A DNA stretch of 53,554 nt from Flavonifractor sp963557075 (GCA_963557075.1 CAUWDA010000012.1:1-53554); one strand, 5' to 3'; shown: positions 1 through 7,582, numbered from the stretch's first letter. Program-made: numbers and translations. The notes: generated from the sequence alone by a model not told the origin.

Positions 1-112
1 GCGCGGCTGCACGGTCTCCCGCCGCCGCACGTCCCTGCCGCTCCTCGATCCCCAGCCGCAGCCGCGCAGCCGCCTCCCGGTAGGATCCTGACAAGTCCGA
101 TAGTTTCGTCAT
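1..112 (-). CDS. Unknown protein, N-terminal fragment cut by the window edge
   Basis: An ATG at 112-110 on the minus strand is preceded by a strong AAGGGGG ribosome site and opens a reading frame of 37 codons that runs off the window. The visible peptide (MTKLSDLSGSYREAAARLRL...) is rich in Ala, Arg and Glu and probably helical. I do not recognise the family. A perfect 14-bp palindrome (GAGACACTTGTCTC, 147-160) lies about 35 bp upstream of the start and could be an operator for this gene. The rest of 161-323 shows no gene. Confidence 0.6.
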   Translation of the reverse strand, partial: MTKLSDLSGSYREAAARLRLGIEERQGRAAAGDRAAA

Positions 113-323
113 ATACTCCCCCTTGCTGTATCGCCGCCGTCGAGGCGAGACACTTGTCTCTCCACCTGTGGTGCTCCACCGGTCAAAGTGGTACGATCTC
201 ATACATCCAAGAAGGAAAAACTTTTCTCAGCGCACCAGGAACGCATAAGGGCCTGATGCAGATGCACTGCAACAGGCCCCCCGTCTCTCTGATGGTTTCA
301 TATCCGTTTCCAATTTTGCGCAG

Positions 324-347
324 AAAAAAAGCAGGCCTTACGCCTGC
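324..347 (-). terminator. Intrinsic terminator of the candidate RNA
   Basis: On the minus strand GCAGGC-GTAAG-GCCTGC (347-331) is followed at once by seven T residues (330-324), a textbook intrinsic terminator. It has no leftward protein gene to serve, since the next gene starts at 112 with its own ribosome site. Confidence 0.8.
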
Positions 348-964
348 CATTCGTATTCAACTTTCTCTGTCTCACCCTCATAAAAATATGCCAAGACAGC
401 ACAACCCCCCGGCCATCCTAAACGTGACCGGGGGGCTACTTTTCGACCTGGGGTTCAATCACTAGACTTACCTCGACTTTCTACAGATTTGCCACACAGA
501 TGATACATCCTAATCTTGAGGTTTCGTTTGCTCACTGTCTCCTGCAACGCACTACCCAGATTTCCGTCTTCAGCAAATTTCGCATCTGAGGTCTTTGGGT
601 CTTCTCGCTTCAATGAGATCGTTGGGAACACGTGTTGCCTAAACTATTTCTTCTGAACCGCCTAGCCAGCTATATTTCGGATGCTCCGGTCCTCCCGAAC
701 CAGTCGAAGATTTTTTGAACCCAATACCCTTTCATTTTTCCATTCTGGAACTGTTCAAAATAGCTGGTCCATCGGGAATGCTTGGATTCTTCTGAATCGC
801 TGGATCTGTTTCCATCTTCCTGATCCATTGGAACCTAGCAGTCCGTCTACCCTGTCTGGCTTTCCGGTTTTCCGAACCTCTGACCGATCTGGATCTGTCT
901 GTGTCAAGGCACTTGATTGAATGAGCGTTTGATCAGCCCATCGGGCTCACCTCTTTCTCTTTCT
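324..964 (-). ncRNA. Candidate large structured non-coding RNA (about 640 nt)
   Basis: No convincing coding frame fits between the gene fragment at 1-112 and the tetR gene at 1143, yet a perfect promoter (971-999) and a clean intrinsic terminator (324-347) bracket about 640 nt on the minus strand. In the RNA sense I can pair many short stems: 935-947 (AGCCC/GGGCU), 785-798 (GAUUC-AGAA-GAAUC), 686-703 (7 bp capped by the GNRA-type loop GGGA), and 405-435 (11 bp with one G-U pair and a 9-nt loop). Two segments can pair over long range: 921-925 with 377-381 and 908-912 with 388-392. Together these would close a domain of about 520 nt. Size, density of small capped hairpins and independent transcription resemble the ornate RNA classes (ROOL, GOLLD, OLE), but I cannot assign a class from memory. 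The start is inferred from the -10 box. Confidence 0.6.
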
Positions 965-970
965 GGCTTA

Positions 971-999
971 AGTATACTACCCAGTCCACCGTTTGTCAA
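971..999 (-). promoter_or_regulatory. Consensus sigma-A promoter for the candidate RNA
   Basis: On the minus strand TTGACA (999-994) and TATACT (976-971) are separated by exactly 17 bp. Transcription would start near 964 and run leftwards into the gene-free block. No ribosome site and start codon of a long frame follows within 200 nt, which favours a non-coding product. Confidence 0.8.
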
Positions 1000-1087
1000 G
1001 CGTTTTTTATTGATTTTTACCTATTTCTTTTTCTCCTCCCTCCTGCTCTTGCAGCATATTGTCCACACCAAATCTGGCTACAGATAC

Positions 1088-1128
1088 TTGACAGCAGCGG
1101 CCGCAGCCGCTATAATGAACATCGTTCA
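1088..1128 (+). promoter_or_regulatory. Perfect sigma-A promoter with overlapping TetR-type operator
   Basis: TTGACA (1088-1093), 17 bp, TATAAT (1111-1116) is a full consensus promoter reading into the tetR-like gene. Immediately overlapping the -10 is the perfect inverted repeat TGAACATCGTTCA (1116-1128). The same 13-mer recurs at 1742-1754 in front of the next gene, so this is very probably the binding site of the regulator encoded between them and gives autorepression. Confidence 0.85.
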
Positions 1129-1142
1129 ATCGAGGTGATCTG

Positions 1143-1700
1143 ATGCACAGCGCTGTAACATCCAGGGAGGATATTCTGAAAGTCAGCCGGGAATTGATTC
1201 GCCGGCAGGGCTGGCCAGCCATTCATATCCGCTCTGTCGCCGCCGCCTGCGGCGTATCGGTGGGCTCCATTTACAACTATTTTGGTTCCAAATCCGCGCT
1301 GGTGTCCGCCACGGTGGAGAGCATCTGGTGCGAGATCTTCCACCGCCCGGAGGATGGCGCTGTATTTCAGGACACACTGGCCTGCGTGGTTTGGATTTAT
1401 GAGCGGCTGGAATATGGTTGCCGTCAATATCCCGGCTTCTTCACGCTCCACCCGCTGGGCTTCATGAAAGAGGACCTGCTGGATGGGATGCTGCGGATGC
1501 AGCAGACCTGGCAGCACATGACGGACGGCCTGTGCGCCGTTCTGCAGCGGGACCCCCATATCCGTCCCGGCGCATTTACGGAGCAGTTTACGGCAGAGAG
1601 CTTTGCGAACGTCCTGTTTTCTCTGCTTCTGTCGGCCCTGTTACAGCAGAATTACGACCCGGCCGCCGTGCTGGAGATCGTGCGCCGGACCCTTTACTGA
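1143..1700 (+). CDS. TetR/AcrR-family transcriptional regulator
   Basis: This is a 185-residue protein, a usual TetR length. The N-terminal helix-turn-helix is clear (about residues 4-55: SREDILKVSRELI..., then GVSVGSIYNYFGSKSALV, the typical recognition-helix region ending in the YNYFGSK motif). The rest is an all-helical ligand domain without obvious family signature. The start is fixed by GAGGTGA five bases upstream of ATG. It lies between two copies of the same 13-bp operator, so it likely represses itself and the three membrane-protein genes downstream until an unknown ligand binds. Confidence 0.9.
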   Translation: MHSAVTSREDILKVSRELIRRQGWPAIHIRSVAAACGVSVGSIYNYFGSKSALVSATVESIWCEIFHRPEDGAVFQDTLACVVWIYERLEYGCRQYPGFFTLHPLGFMKEDLLDGMLRMQQTWQHMTDGLCAVLQRDPHIRPGAFTEQFTAESFANVLFSLLLSALLQQNYDPAAVLEIVRRTLY

Positions 1701-1730
1701 AAATTTCCCACACTTTAGTGGGAAATTTTT
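1700..1730 (+). terminator. Terminator/attenuator between tetR and the membrane-protein genes
   Basis: AAATTTCCCAC (1701-1711) and GTGGGAAATTT (1718-1728) form an 11-bp stem with a 6-nt loop, followed by T residues. It separates the regulator from the operon behind it, which carries its own operator at 1742-1754. Confidence 0.65.
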
Positions 1731-1741
1731 ACCTCGAATTT

Positions 1742-1754
1742 TGAACATCGTTCA
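1742..1754 (+). promoter_or_regulatory. Second TetR-type operator
   Basis: The perfect dyad TGAACATCGTTCA is identical to the copy at 1116-1128. It lies 16 bp before the ATG of the next gene, so bound regulator would block the transcript or its start. I see no consensus promoter between the terminator at 1730 and this site, so the downstream genes may depend on a weak promoter or on readthrough. Confidence 0.75.
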
Positions 1755-1770
1755 CCAAAAGGAGCGTCCT

Positions 1771-2217
1771 ATGAAAGTCAAACGAAACACTCTGCTGCTT
1801 CTGGCCTTTCTGGTGTGGGGCATTGCGGGCTTCAACGTCCTCCGCCTGGGGCTATTGGCCTACCCGCCCTATCTGTCCGCCCTCAATTTTCTGGGCTCCG
1901 CCCTGGTCTTTGCCGTATTTCAGGTCCTGATCTTCGGCAGACTGGTCAAAAAGCACACCGCCCGTATCGACGGCTATCAGGAGGAGCGGATCTTCTTCCT
2001 CCATTTTTTTGACGTCAGATCCTTCGTGATCATGGCAGTCATGATGACCGGCGGAATTCTCCTGCGGGCCACCGGCGTGGCTCCTGAGCGCTTTATCGCC
2101 GTCTTCTACACCGGCCTCGGCGCATCCCTGCTGCTGGCCGGCCTGCTCTTCGGCCGCAATTATCTCGTGCGCCGCTTTCCCGGCGGCTTCCACCATTCTG
2201 TCTGTAAAGGAGTATGA
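1771..2217 (+). CDS. Small integral membrane protein, TetR-controlled
   Basis: The start at 1771 is chosen for AAAGGAG upstream; the frame is open further upstream but overlaps tetR. The protein has 148 residues with about four hydrophobic helices (near residues 7-30, 35-55, 85-102 and 108-127) and a basic C-terminus. I do not recognise the family. It is first of three membrane-protein genes spaced 3-10 bp apart behind the second operator, so it probably acts with them. A role in envelope stress or drug response is only suggested by TetR control. Confidence 0.75.
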   Translation: MKVKRNTLLLLAFLVWGIAGFNVLRLGLLAYPPYLSALNFLGSALVFAVFQVLIFGRLVKKHTARIDGYQEERIFFLHFFDVRSFVIMAVMMTGGILLRATGVAPERFIAVFYTGLGASLLLAGLLFGRNYLVRRFPGGFHHSVCKGV

Positions 2218-2220
2218 TCC

Positions 2221-2889
2221 ATGCAAGCTATTGTAGAAACTCTGTTTGATGCCGTCTACCTGATCGGCGTCATCACCATCGGCATTCTGATGATCCGGGG
2301 CAGCCGCGGAAACCGGCAGTTCCGTCTCTTCGGCTGGATGGCCGTTGTACTGGGGGCGGGGGACGCCTTTCATCTGGTGCCCCGGGCCATCGCTCTGTGT
2401 ACCAGCGGCTTGGACCAGTTTACCGTTCCGCTGGGACTGGGCAAGTGGATCACCTCGGTCACTATGACGGTGTTCTATGTGCTGCTCTACTATGTCTGGC
2501 GGCAGCGCTACCGCGTCACCGGGCAGACCGGTCTCACCGCCGCGGTATATATTCTGGCAGGGCTGCGGGTCATCCTGTGCATGATGCCCCAGAATCAGTG
2601 GCTCAGTGCTAACGCTCCCCTCTCCTGGGGCATCTACCGCAACATTCCCTTTGCCCTGCTGGGCCTGCTGGTGATCGTGCTGTTCTACCGCAGCGCCAAG
2701 GCCAACGGCGACCGGGCTTTCCGCTGGATGTGGCTCACCATCGTGCTGAGCTTCGGCTTCTATCTCCCGGTCGTGCTGTGGGCAGATACCGTGCCCATGA
2801 TCGGGATGCTGATGATCCCCAAGACCTGTGCCTATGTCTGGACCGTGCTCATTGGATACTCGGCCATGAAGCAGGAGTGCCGGAAGTAA
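2221..2889 (+). CDS. Multi-pass membrane protein of unknown function
   Basis: This 222-residue protein has about seven predicted membrane helices starting near residue 10 and ends in a short basic tail. It starts 3 bp after the previous stop, with GGAG inside the end of that gene. No transporter, kinase or enzyme motif is visible; charged residues cluster in loops (for example RGSRGNRQF near residue 28). Its place between two other small membrane proteins suggests one operon. Confidence 0.8.
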   Translation: MQAIVETLFDAVYLIGVITIGILMIRGSRGNRQFRLFGWMAVVLGAGDAFHLVPRAIALCTSGLDQFTVPLGLGKWITSVTMTVFYVLLYYVWRQRYRVTGQTGLTAAVYILAGLRVILCMMPQNQWLSANAPLSWGIYRNIPFALLGLLVIVLFYRSAKANGDRAFRWMWLTIVLSFGFYLPVVLWADTVPMIGMLMIPKTCAYVWTVLIGYSAMKQECRK

Positions 2890-2899
2890 GGAGGTTTTT

Positions 2900-3319
2900 A
2901 TGAAACGCTACATCAATACCGCCATGCTCTACGCCATCCTGGCCATGGTTGGCGGCGTGTTTTACCGGGAATTCACCAAATTCAACGGTTTTTCCGGCCA
3001 AACCTCCCTCTCTGTGGTCCACACCCACTATTTCCTGCTGGGGATGGTGTTTTTCCTGATGCTGCTCCTGCTGGAAAAGCTTTTTTCCTTCTCCGGCGCA
3101 AAGACCGGGCGGGTCCTGATCCTCTACCACGTCGGCCTTAACCTGACCTGCGTGATGCTGGTGGTACGGGGCGTGACCCAGGTGCTGGGCACCCCGCTCT
3201 CCTCCGGCATAAGCGCCGCGATCTCCGGCGTCTCCGGCATCGGACACATCCTGCTGGGGGTCAGCCTGGTGCTGGTGCTGGCCCAGCTCCGGCGGGCCGT
3301 CTGTGCTGGAACGGACTAA
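2900..3319 (+). CDS. DUF2871-type membrane protein
   Basis: This is a 139-residue protein with four hydrophobic helices. The N-terminal pattern (MKRYINTAMLYAILAMVGGV followed by FYREFTKFNGF) and the VVHTHYFLLGM segment, with paired His in the second helix, match what I know of DUF2871 proteins; their function is not established. It starts 10 bp after the upstream gene with GGAGG, and it is the last gene of the TetR-controlled operon, followed by a terminator. Confidence 0.75.
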   Translation: MKRYINTAMLYAILAMVGGVFYREFTKFNGFSGQTSLSVVHTHYFLLGMVFFLMLLLLEKLFSFSGAKTGRVLILYHVGLNLTCVMLVVRGVTQVLGTPLSSGISAAISGVSGIGHILLGVSLVLVLAQLRRAVCAGTD

Positions 3320-3338
3320 GTCTCTCTCCAAAGCTAAA

Positions 3339-3374
3339 ATGCCCCGCCTGACCCTCTGCGGTCAGGCGGGGCAT
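3339..3374. terminator. Bidirectional terminator between convergent genes
   Basis: A 13-bp GC-rich stem (3341-3353 with 3360-3372) with a 6-nt loop and flanking AT pairs lies between the stop of the DUF2871 gene and the stop of the convergent MerR frame. The minus strand has a short T run (ATTTTAG) after the stem; the plus strand tail is weaker. Confidence 0.75.
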
Positions 3375-3381
3375 CTATCTG

Positions 3382-4220
3382 TCACGTTCCGGCATCCGGC
3401 TGTGGCTCCACATACAGAAGGATCTTGGTCACATATTCCCGCTCGTCGCCAGTGGAGAGATAATCGTTAATGGCCAGCTCATACGCATCAGAAACGATCT
3501 TCATCTGGTGTTCCTGGGCATATTCCATCAAACGGCAATAGGCCCGCCCAATAGAGGGATAGTCCCCCACGTGATAGGTGACCAGGCACTGACCCTCCGG
3601 CAGCGCTGTCACATCCTTCGTGTGCCGGCTCTTTTCGATGGGGAGAAAGACCTGCGTGGCCTCGGTGTACCGCCCTGACAGCAGGTTTTCATAGGGGATG
3701 ACCGCGCCGCTCTGGAAAAAACAGGAATGTGTTCCCGGAAGGCCCGGACAAAGCACTGCTTGGTGGCCAGGCTGGTCTGTTCCAGGGTGTATGGCGGTTC
3801 CACCGCCTGCGTCAGCAGATACCGGCGCTTCACCTGCTCCAGCGTGACCCGCTCCCCCCACTCCCGGACGTCGCGGGCATGTTCCAGCTGGGCGCAGCGG
3901 TGCTCTACCCGGCTCTTCAGCATCTGCAATTCTTCAATCTGACTAGTCAGGACGGAGAGCTGCCTTTTCATGGCCAGGATGGAGCTGTCCGCGGTGTAAT
4001 CCTGCATATACACCCGGATCTCATCCAGAGAAAGCCCCATTTTCTTCATCAATAAGATGGTATCCAGCGCATCCAGCTGGCTGGAGCTATAATAGCGGTA
4101 CCCGTTGTCCGGGTCCACATAGGCGGGCTGGAACAGACCGATCTTATCGTAAAAGATCAGGGTCTGCCGGGAGATATTCTGAAGTTTGGAAAGCTCTCCG
4201 ACGGAAAAGAAACTGTTCAT
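3382..4220 (-). pseudogene. MerR-family regulator with a frameshift (BltR/TipAL type)
   Basis: The first part (residues 1 to about 168) has a MerR winged helix (SVGELSKLQNISRQTLIFYDKIGLF... then the YRYYSSSQLDALDTI region) and a coiled-coil linker. The C-terminal effector-binding domain (GyrI-like, ending in LLYVEPQPDAGT) continues in another frame. The break is in a run of six T on the minus strand (about 3717-3722); one more T would restore HIPVFFQSGAV and give one protein of about 279 residues. It is therefore either a real single-base deletion or a homopolymer sequencing error. AGGGGG precedes the ATG. It faces the YitT-type gene across a classical MerR operator, so the intact protein would have controlled that gene. 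Confidence 0.8.
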
Positions 4221-4229
4221 ACTGCCCCC

Positions 4230-4260
4230 TTGACATTATAGCTGCTATATAGTTTATACT
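4230..4260 (+). promoter_or_regulatory. MerR-type promoter with 19-bp spacer and dyad
   Basis: TTGACA (4230-4235) and TATACT (4255-4260) are separated by 19 bp rather than 17, the hallmark of MerR-activated promoters. The spacer contains the perfect dyad TATAGCTGCTATA (4237-4249). It reads towards the YitT-type gene at 4298 and lies between the two divergent genes, so the MerR protein most likely under-winds this promoter. Confidence 0.85.
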
Positions 4261-4297
4261 ACATGACAACCTGAATTTTAGCAAGGGGTCGTCGATC

Positions 4298-4948
4298 ATG
4301 AAGTTACGAATCACATCTCTCTGGTCCAGGCTGTGGGACGGCCTGACCGCAAAAAAGCTGCTGCTGATCCTGATCGGCGCCGCGATCTGTTCCTTTGGCA
4401 TCCACAATATCCATCAGCGGGCCGATATCACAGAGGGCGGCGTCATTGGCCTGATGCTGCTGATCGAGCACTGGTTCCATATCTCGCCGGCGTATCTCAC
4501 GCCCATCCTGGATCTCACCTGCTACCTGCTGGCCTACCGCTTCCTGGGCGGGCAGTTCCTGCGCATCTCCCTGCTCTCCACCACCTGTATCTCTCTGTTT
4601 TATAAATTGTGGGAGCAGTTCCCGCCCATGCTGCCCGACCTGTCGAACGCTCCCCTGGTGGCGGCGGTGGCCGGCGGTCTTTTCGTGGGCCTCGGTGTGG
4701 GGCTCATCGTGCGCCAGGGCGGCTCCAGCGGCGGCGACGACGCGCTGGCCCTCTCCATCGCCCAGATGACCCAGTGCCGTCTCTCCAGGGCCTACCTGCT
4801 CACCGATGTCACCGTTCTGGTCCTCTCCCTGAGCTATATCCCCATGACCCGGATCGCCTTTTCTCTGGTAAGCGTCACCTTCTCCTCCTTCCTCATCGAC
4901 CGGGTGCGGAGCTACCAACCTCCCGCCCAGGCGGTGCCTGAGACCTGA
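4298..4948 (+). CDS. YitT-family membrane protein
   Basis: This 216-residue membrane protein has the YitT arrangement: a basic N-terminus, a first helix (LLLILIGAAICSFGIHNIHQ), the conserved ITEGGVIGLMLLI segment with the Gly-rich turn, and GLIVRQGGSSGGDDALA, the family signature. The C-terminal soluble domain (DUF2179) seen in B. subtilis YitT is missing, giving the short form. AAGGGG lies about 9 bp before ATG. Function of the family is unsettled (solute export is suggested). It is the target of the divergent MerR promoter. Confidence 0.85.
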   Translation: MKLRITSLWSRLWDGLTAKKLLLILIGAAICSFGIHNIHQRADITEGGVIGLMLLIEHWFHISPAYLTPILDLTCYLLAYRFLGGQFLRISLLSTTCISLFYKLWEQFPPMLPDLSNAPLVAAVAGGLFVGLGVGLIVRQGGSSGGDDALALSIAQMTQCRLSRAYLLTDVTVLVLSLSYIPMTRIAFSLVSVTFSSFLIDRVRSYQPPAQAVPET

Positions 4949-4966
4949 TAATATTCTTTGCCCGCT

Positions 4967-5413
4967 CTATGCGCCGATGCCAAAGAGGAGCAGGAGCACC
5001 CCGTAGACCGCGCTGGCGCCCAGGCCGCACACGATGACCGGCCCGGCAATGGAGAACATCTTTGTGCAGCTGCCGCAGATGATCCCCTCCCGGTTGAACT
5101 CCAGCGCCGGGGCTGCCACCGCGTTGGCAAAGCCGGTGATGGGGACCAGGGTACCCGCTCCTGCGTGCTTGGCCAGCTTGTCGAACCAGCCCAGCCCGGT
5201 AAACAGGGCGGCCAGAAAAATCAGCGTGACCGAGGTGGCCGTCCCGGCGTCGGTGCGTTCCAGGCCCCAGTGCTGATACAGCTCCATCAGTCCCTGGCCC
5301 GCCGTGCAGACCAGTCCGCCCACCACAAAGGCCCAGAGTAGGTCCTTCCACAGGGGGGACGGTTGGGCCATCCCCGCCACATAGCGCCCATATTCCTCGT
5401 TGGTCATGTCCAT
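4967..5413 (-). CDS. spoVAC: Stage V sporulation protein AC
   Basis: The 148-residue protein follows SpoVAC closely: AFVVGGLVCTAGQGLMELYQ, then TATSVTLIFLAALFTGLGWF, the AGAGTLVPITGFANAVAAPA block and a final hydrophobic helix. SpoVAC is an inner forespore-membrane protein of the dipicolinic acid channel, known in B. subtilis to behave as a mechanosensitive channel in germination. The start is the ATG at 5413 with AGGAG eight bases before it; an in-frame upstream extension lacks a ribosome site. The usual partners spoVAD and spoVAE are not adjacent here. A forespore-type promoter precedes it. Confidence 0.9.
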   Translation of the reverse strand: MDMTNEEYGRYVAGMAQPSPLWKDLLWAFVVGGLVCTAGQGLMELYQHWGLERTDAGTATSVTLIFLAALFTGLGWFDKLAKHAGAGTLVPITGFANAVAAPALEFNREGIICGSCTKMFSIAGPVIVCGLGASAVYGVLLLLFGIGA

Positions 5414-5433
5414 GCATACCACTCCTTTTCTCT

Positions 5434-5463
5434 CAGTATGCCGCCCGGCGGAGCGTGATATAC
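5434..5463 (-). promoter_or_regulatory. Forespore (sigma-G/F-like) promoter of spoVAC
   Basis: On the minus strand GTATA (5463-5459), an 18-bp spacer and CATACTG (5440-5434) match the known sigma-G pattern GHATR-18-CATWHTA at all but the last base. It lies 21 bp upstream of the spoVAC start, as expected for a gene expressed in the forespore. Confidence 0.65.
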
Positions 5464-5524
5464 ACCCTGCATCCCGTGCCGCGCCGGTAAATGATGACAA
5501 ATTGCTACAAATCGGGGACGGGCC

Positions 5525-5553
5525 TTGCGCCCGCCCCCCCTTTGCTTTACAAT
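5525..5553 (+). promoter_or_regulatory. Probable promoter of the S41 protease gene
   Basis: TTGCGC (5525-5530), a 17-bp C-rich spacer and TACAAT (5548-5553) precede the protease start by 30 bp. The -35 is a weak match and the -10 a good one. Confidence 0.45.
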
Positions 5554-5582
5554 GGGGTTACATAATATTTTGGAGGCCCGCC

Positions 5583-7472
5583 ATGAAACTGCCTGTCCGC
5601 CTGTCTGCCGCCGCTGTGGCGGCCCTTCTTCTGCTGTCCCCTGCCGCCCAGGCCCTGACTCCTGACCAGGCCCGGGCGCTGCTGGATAACTTTTATGTGG
5701 ACCCGGTGCCCCAGCAGGTGCTGGACCAGCCCACCGTCCCTGATATGCTCCGGGCTCTGGGGGACCCCTATACCCAGTACTTTACCGCGGAGGACTACGC
5801 CGCCTTCAGCGCCTCCCTCTCCGACGTCTATCAGGTGGGGGCCGGTCTGTCTCTGGTGGCCGCCGACGGCGGACTGCTGGTGCGCCGGGTCATTCCCGGC
5901 TCCGCAGCAGAGGCAGGCGGGCTTTGCGCCGGTGATATCGTGACGGCCGTGGACGGCCGGCCGCTGGTCGGCCTGTCTCTGGAGGAGGCCAGCGGCCTGA
6001 TGACCGGCCAGGCGGGCAGCACCTTTCAGCTGACCTACCTGCGAGCGGGCCAGCCCTGTACCGTCACCCTCACCCGCCGCGCCTTTGTGGTGCCCACCGC
6101 CTACGCCGAGCTGGTGGACGATCACATCGGCTACCTGACCTGTGATGCCTTCGGCGGCGAGACCACCAGCCATGTGTCACAGGCGCTGGAGACCTACGGC
6201 GACCAGGCCGACCGCTGGATCCTGGACCTGCGGGACAACGGCGGGGGCAATCTGGACGCTGCGCTTCAGACCATCACCTGCTTTACCGGCCCCAATGACC
6301 GGCTGGCCTATCTGATGCAGCAGAACGGCGCGCTCTCCGCCGAGGGCGGCCAGAGCCGCCAGCAGAACGACGACCCCCTCATCGTGCTCACCAACCGTTT
6401 CTCCGCCAGCGCCTCCGAGCTCTTCGCCGCCGCCATCCGGGACACCGGCTCCGGCCTGCTGGTGGGGGATCGGACCTATGGCAAGGGGGTGGCCCAGATC
6501 CTGCTGGACGACAGTCTCTTCCCCGAGTGCTTCTCTGAGGGGGACGCCCTCAAGATCACCGCCTACCGCTTCTATGGCCCCGCCGGTACCAGCAACGATA
6601 CCGCGGGAGTCATGCCCCATCTGCTGGTGGAGCAGGACCTGGCGGACGAGGTTGCGGTGCTCCTCTCCGCCCCCGCCCCCCGGACGAATACCGGCGGCAC
6701 GGTCCGCATCGACTGGAACGGAGCCTGGTACATCGACCTGGAGCAGGCCTGCTCCGCCGAATTCCGCCCCGCCTTTACCGCCCTGCTGGAGGCCCTTCCC
6801 GACGGGATCCGGATCCAGCGGGGGACGGAAACCGGATGGACCCCTGTCACCCCGGAGGCTCTGGCCGCGGAATGCGGCCTTACCGATTATGTCCCCCGGG
6901 GCTTTCGCGATACCGCCCAGTCCCCCTATGCCGGCCAGATCGACCTGCTGGCCACCTATGGTATGCTGCTGGGCGCCGGAGATGGCTCCTTCCGCCCCTC
7001 CGAGGTCCTGTCCCGGGGACAGCTGTGCGTTTTGCTGGCCCAGGCCCTCAACTGTAACGTGCCCGCCGGGGACAGCCTGTTCTCCGACGTCTCCATGAAG
7101 GACTGGTACGGCCCCGCAGTCAACGCCCTGGCCTCCATGGGCCTGGTGACCGGCGTGGGAGAGGGGCGCTTCGCCCCGCTGGAGCCGGTGAGCCACGAGC
7201 AGTTCATCGCCATTCTGGCCCGGCTGGGCCGGCGGATGGACCTGGACCTCAACCGCGCCTGGCGGGAGCGCCCCGACGCGGCGGAGGCCGCCTACGCCGG
7301 ATACTCCGGCTGGGCCTGGCCCTCCGTGTGGCTGCTGGACCAGGATGAGGAGGGTCTGCTGTGGGCCGCCCCTGAGGAGATCGACCCTGCCGCCCCCACC
7401 ACCCGTGAGGAGGCCGCCGCCCTCACCTGCGCCCTCCTGTGCCGGCTCAACCTGCTCCCCTCTCTCATCTGA
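5583..7472 (+). CDS. Secreted S41 C-terminal processing protease with SLH repeats
   Basis: The 629-residue protein starts with a signal peptide (about 1-24, cleavage after AQA). A PDZ domain spans about 85-165 (RRVIPGSAAEAGGL...GDIVTAVDG). The S41 catalytic domain follows, with LRDNGGG near 217, the nucleophile Ser276 in SASASE and Lys301 in YGKGVAQ; the 25-residue Ser-Lys spacing matches known CtpA/CtpB enzymes. Residues 440-548 hold two S-layer homology repeats and a degenerate third follows. SLH repeats usually bind pyruvylated wall polymer, so this should be a wall-anchored periplasm-side protease. GGAGG is 8 bp before the ATG. It is likely monocistronic. Confidence 0.92.
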   Translation: MKLPVRLSAAAVAALLLLSPAAQALTPDQARALLDNFYVDPVPQQVLDQPTVPDMLRALGDPYTQYFTAEDYAAFSASLSDVYQVGAGLSLVAADGGLLVRRVIPGSAAEAGGLCAGDIVTAVDGRPLVGLSLEEASGLMTGQAGSTFQLTYLRAGQPCTVTLTRRAFVVPTAYAELVDDHIGYLTCDAFGGETTSHVSQALETYGDQADRWILDLRDNGGGNLDAALQTITCFTGPNDRLAYLMQQNGALSAEGGQSRQQNDDPLIVLTNRFSASASELFAAAIRDTGSGLLVGDRTYGKGVAQILLDDSLFPECFSEGDALKITAYRFYGPAGTSNDTAGVMPHLLVEQDLADEVAVLLSAPAPRTNTGGTVRIDWNGAWYIDLEQACSAEFRPAFTALLEALPDGIRIQRGTETGWTPVTPEALAAECGLTDYVPRGFRDTAQSPYAGQIDLLATYGMLLGAGDGSFRPSEVLSRGQLCVLLAQALNCNVPAGDSLFSDVSMKDWYGPAVNALASMGLVTGVGEGRFAPLEPVSHEQFIAILARLGRRMDLDLNRAWRERPDAAEAAYAGYSGWAWPSVWLLDQDEEGLLWAAPEEIDPAAPTTREEAAALTCALLCRLNLLPSLI

Positions 7473-7538
7473 GTACAAGTCCCCCTCTGCCCCATAGTTT
7501 CCGGCCCTCAGCATAAACAATTCCACATAACAAAAGCC

Positions 7539-7582
7539 GAGCAGGAGCCTCCGATCCCGGGACTCCTGCTCCCTTTTTCTTT
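7539..7582 (+). terminator. Terminator after the S41 protease gene
   Basis: GAGCAGGAG (7539-7547) and CTCCTGCTC (7563-7571) form a 9-bp stem whose loop contains a small nested palindrome, followed by a T-rich tail (CCTTTTTCTTT). Confidence 0.8.

Noticed and set aside
154..465. Plus-strand frame of 103 codons inside the RNA block
   Set aside because: No ribosome site, crosses the terminator hairpin and the 11-bp stem of the minus-strand RNA, and its translation has no protein-like pattern.
681..920. Plus-strand frame of 79 codons in the RNA block
   Set aside because: No ribosome site and antisense to the candidate structured RNA.
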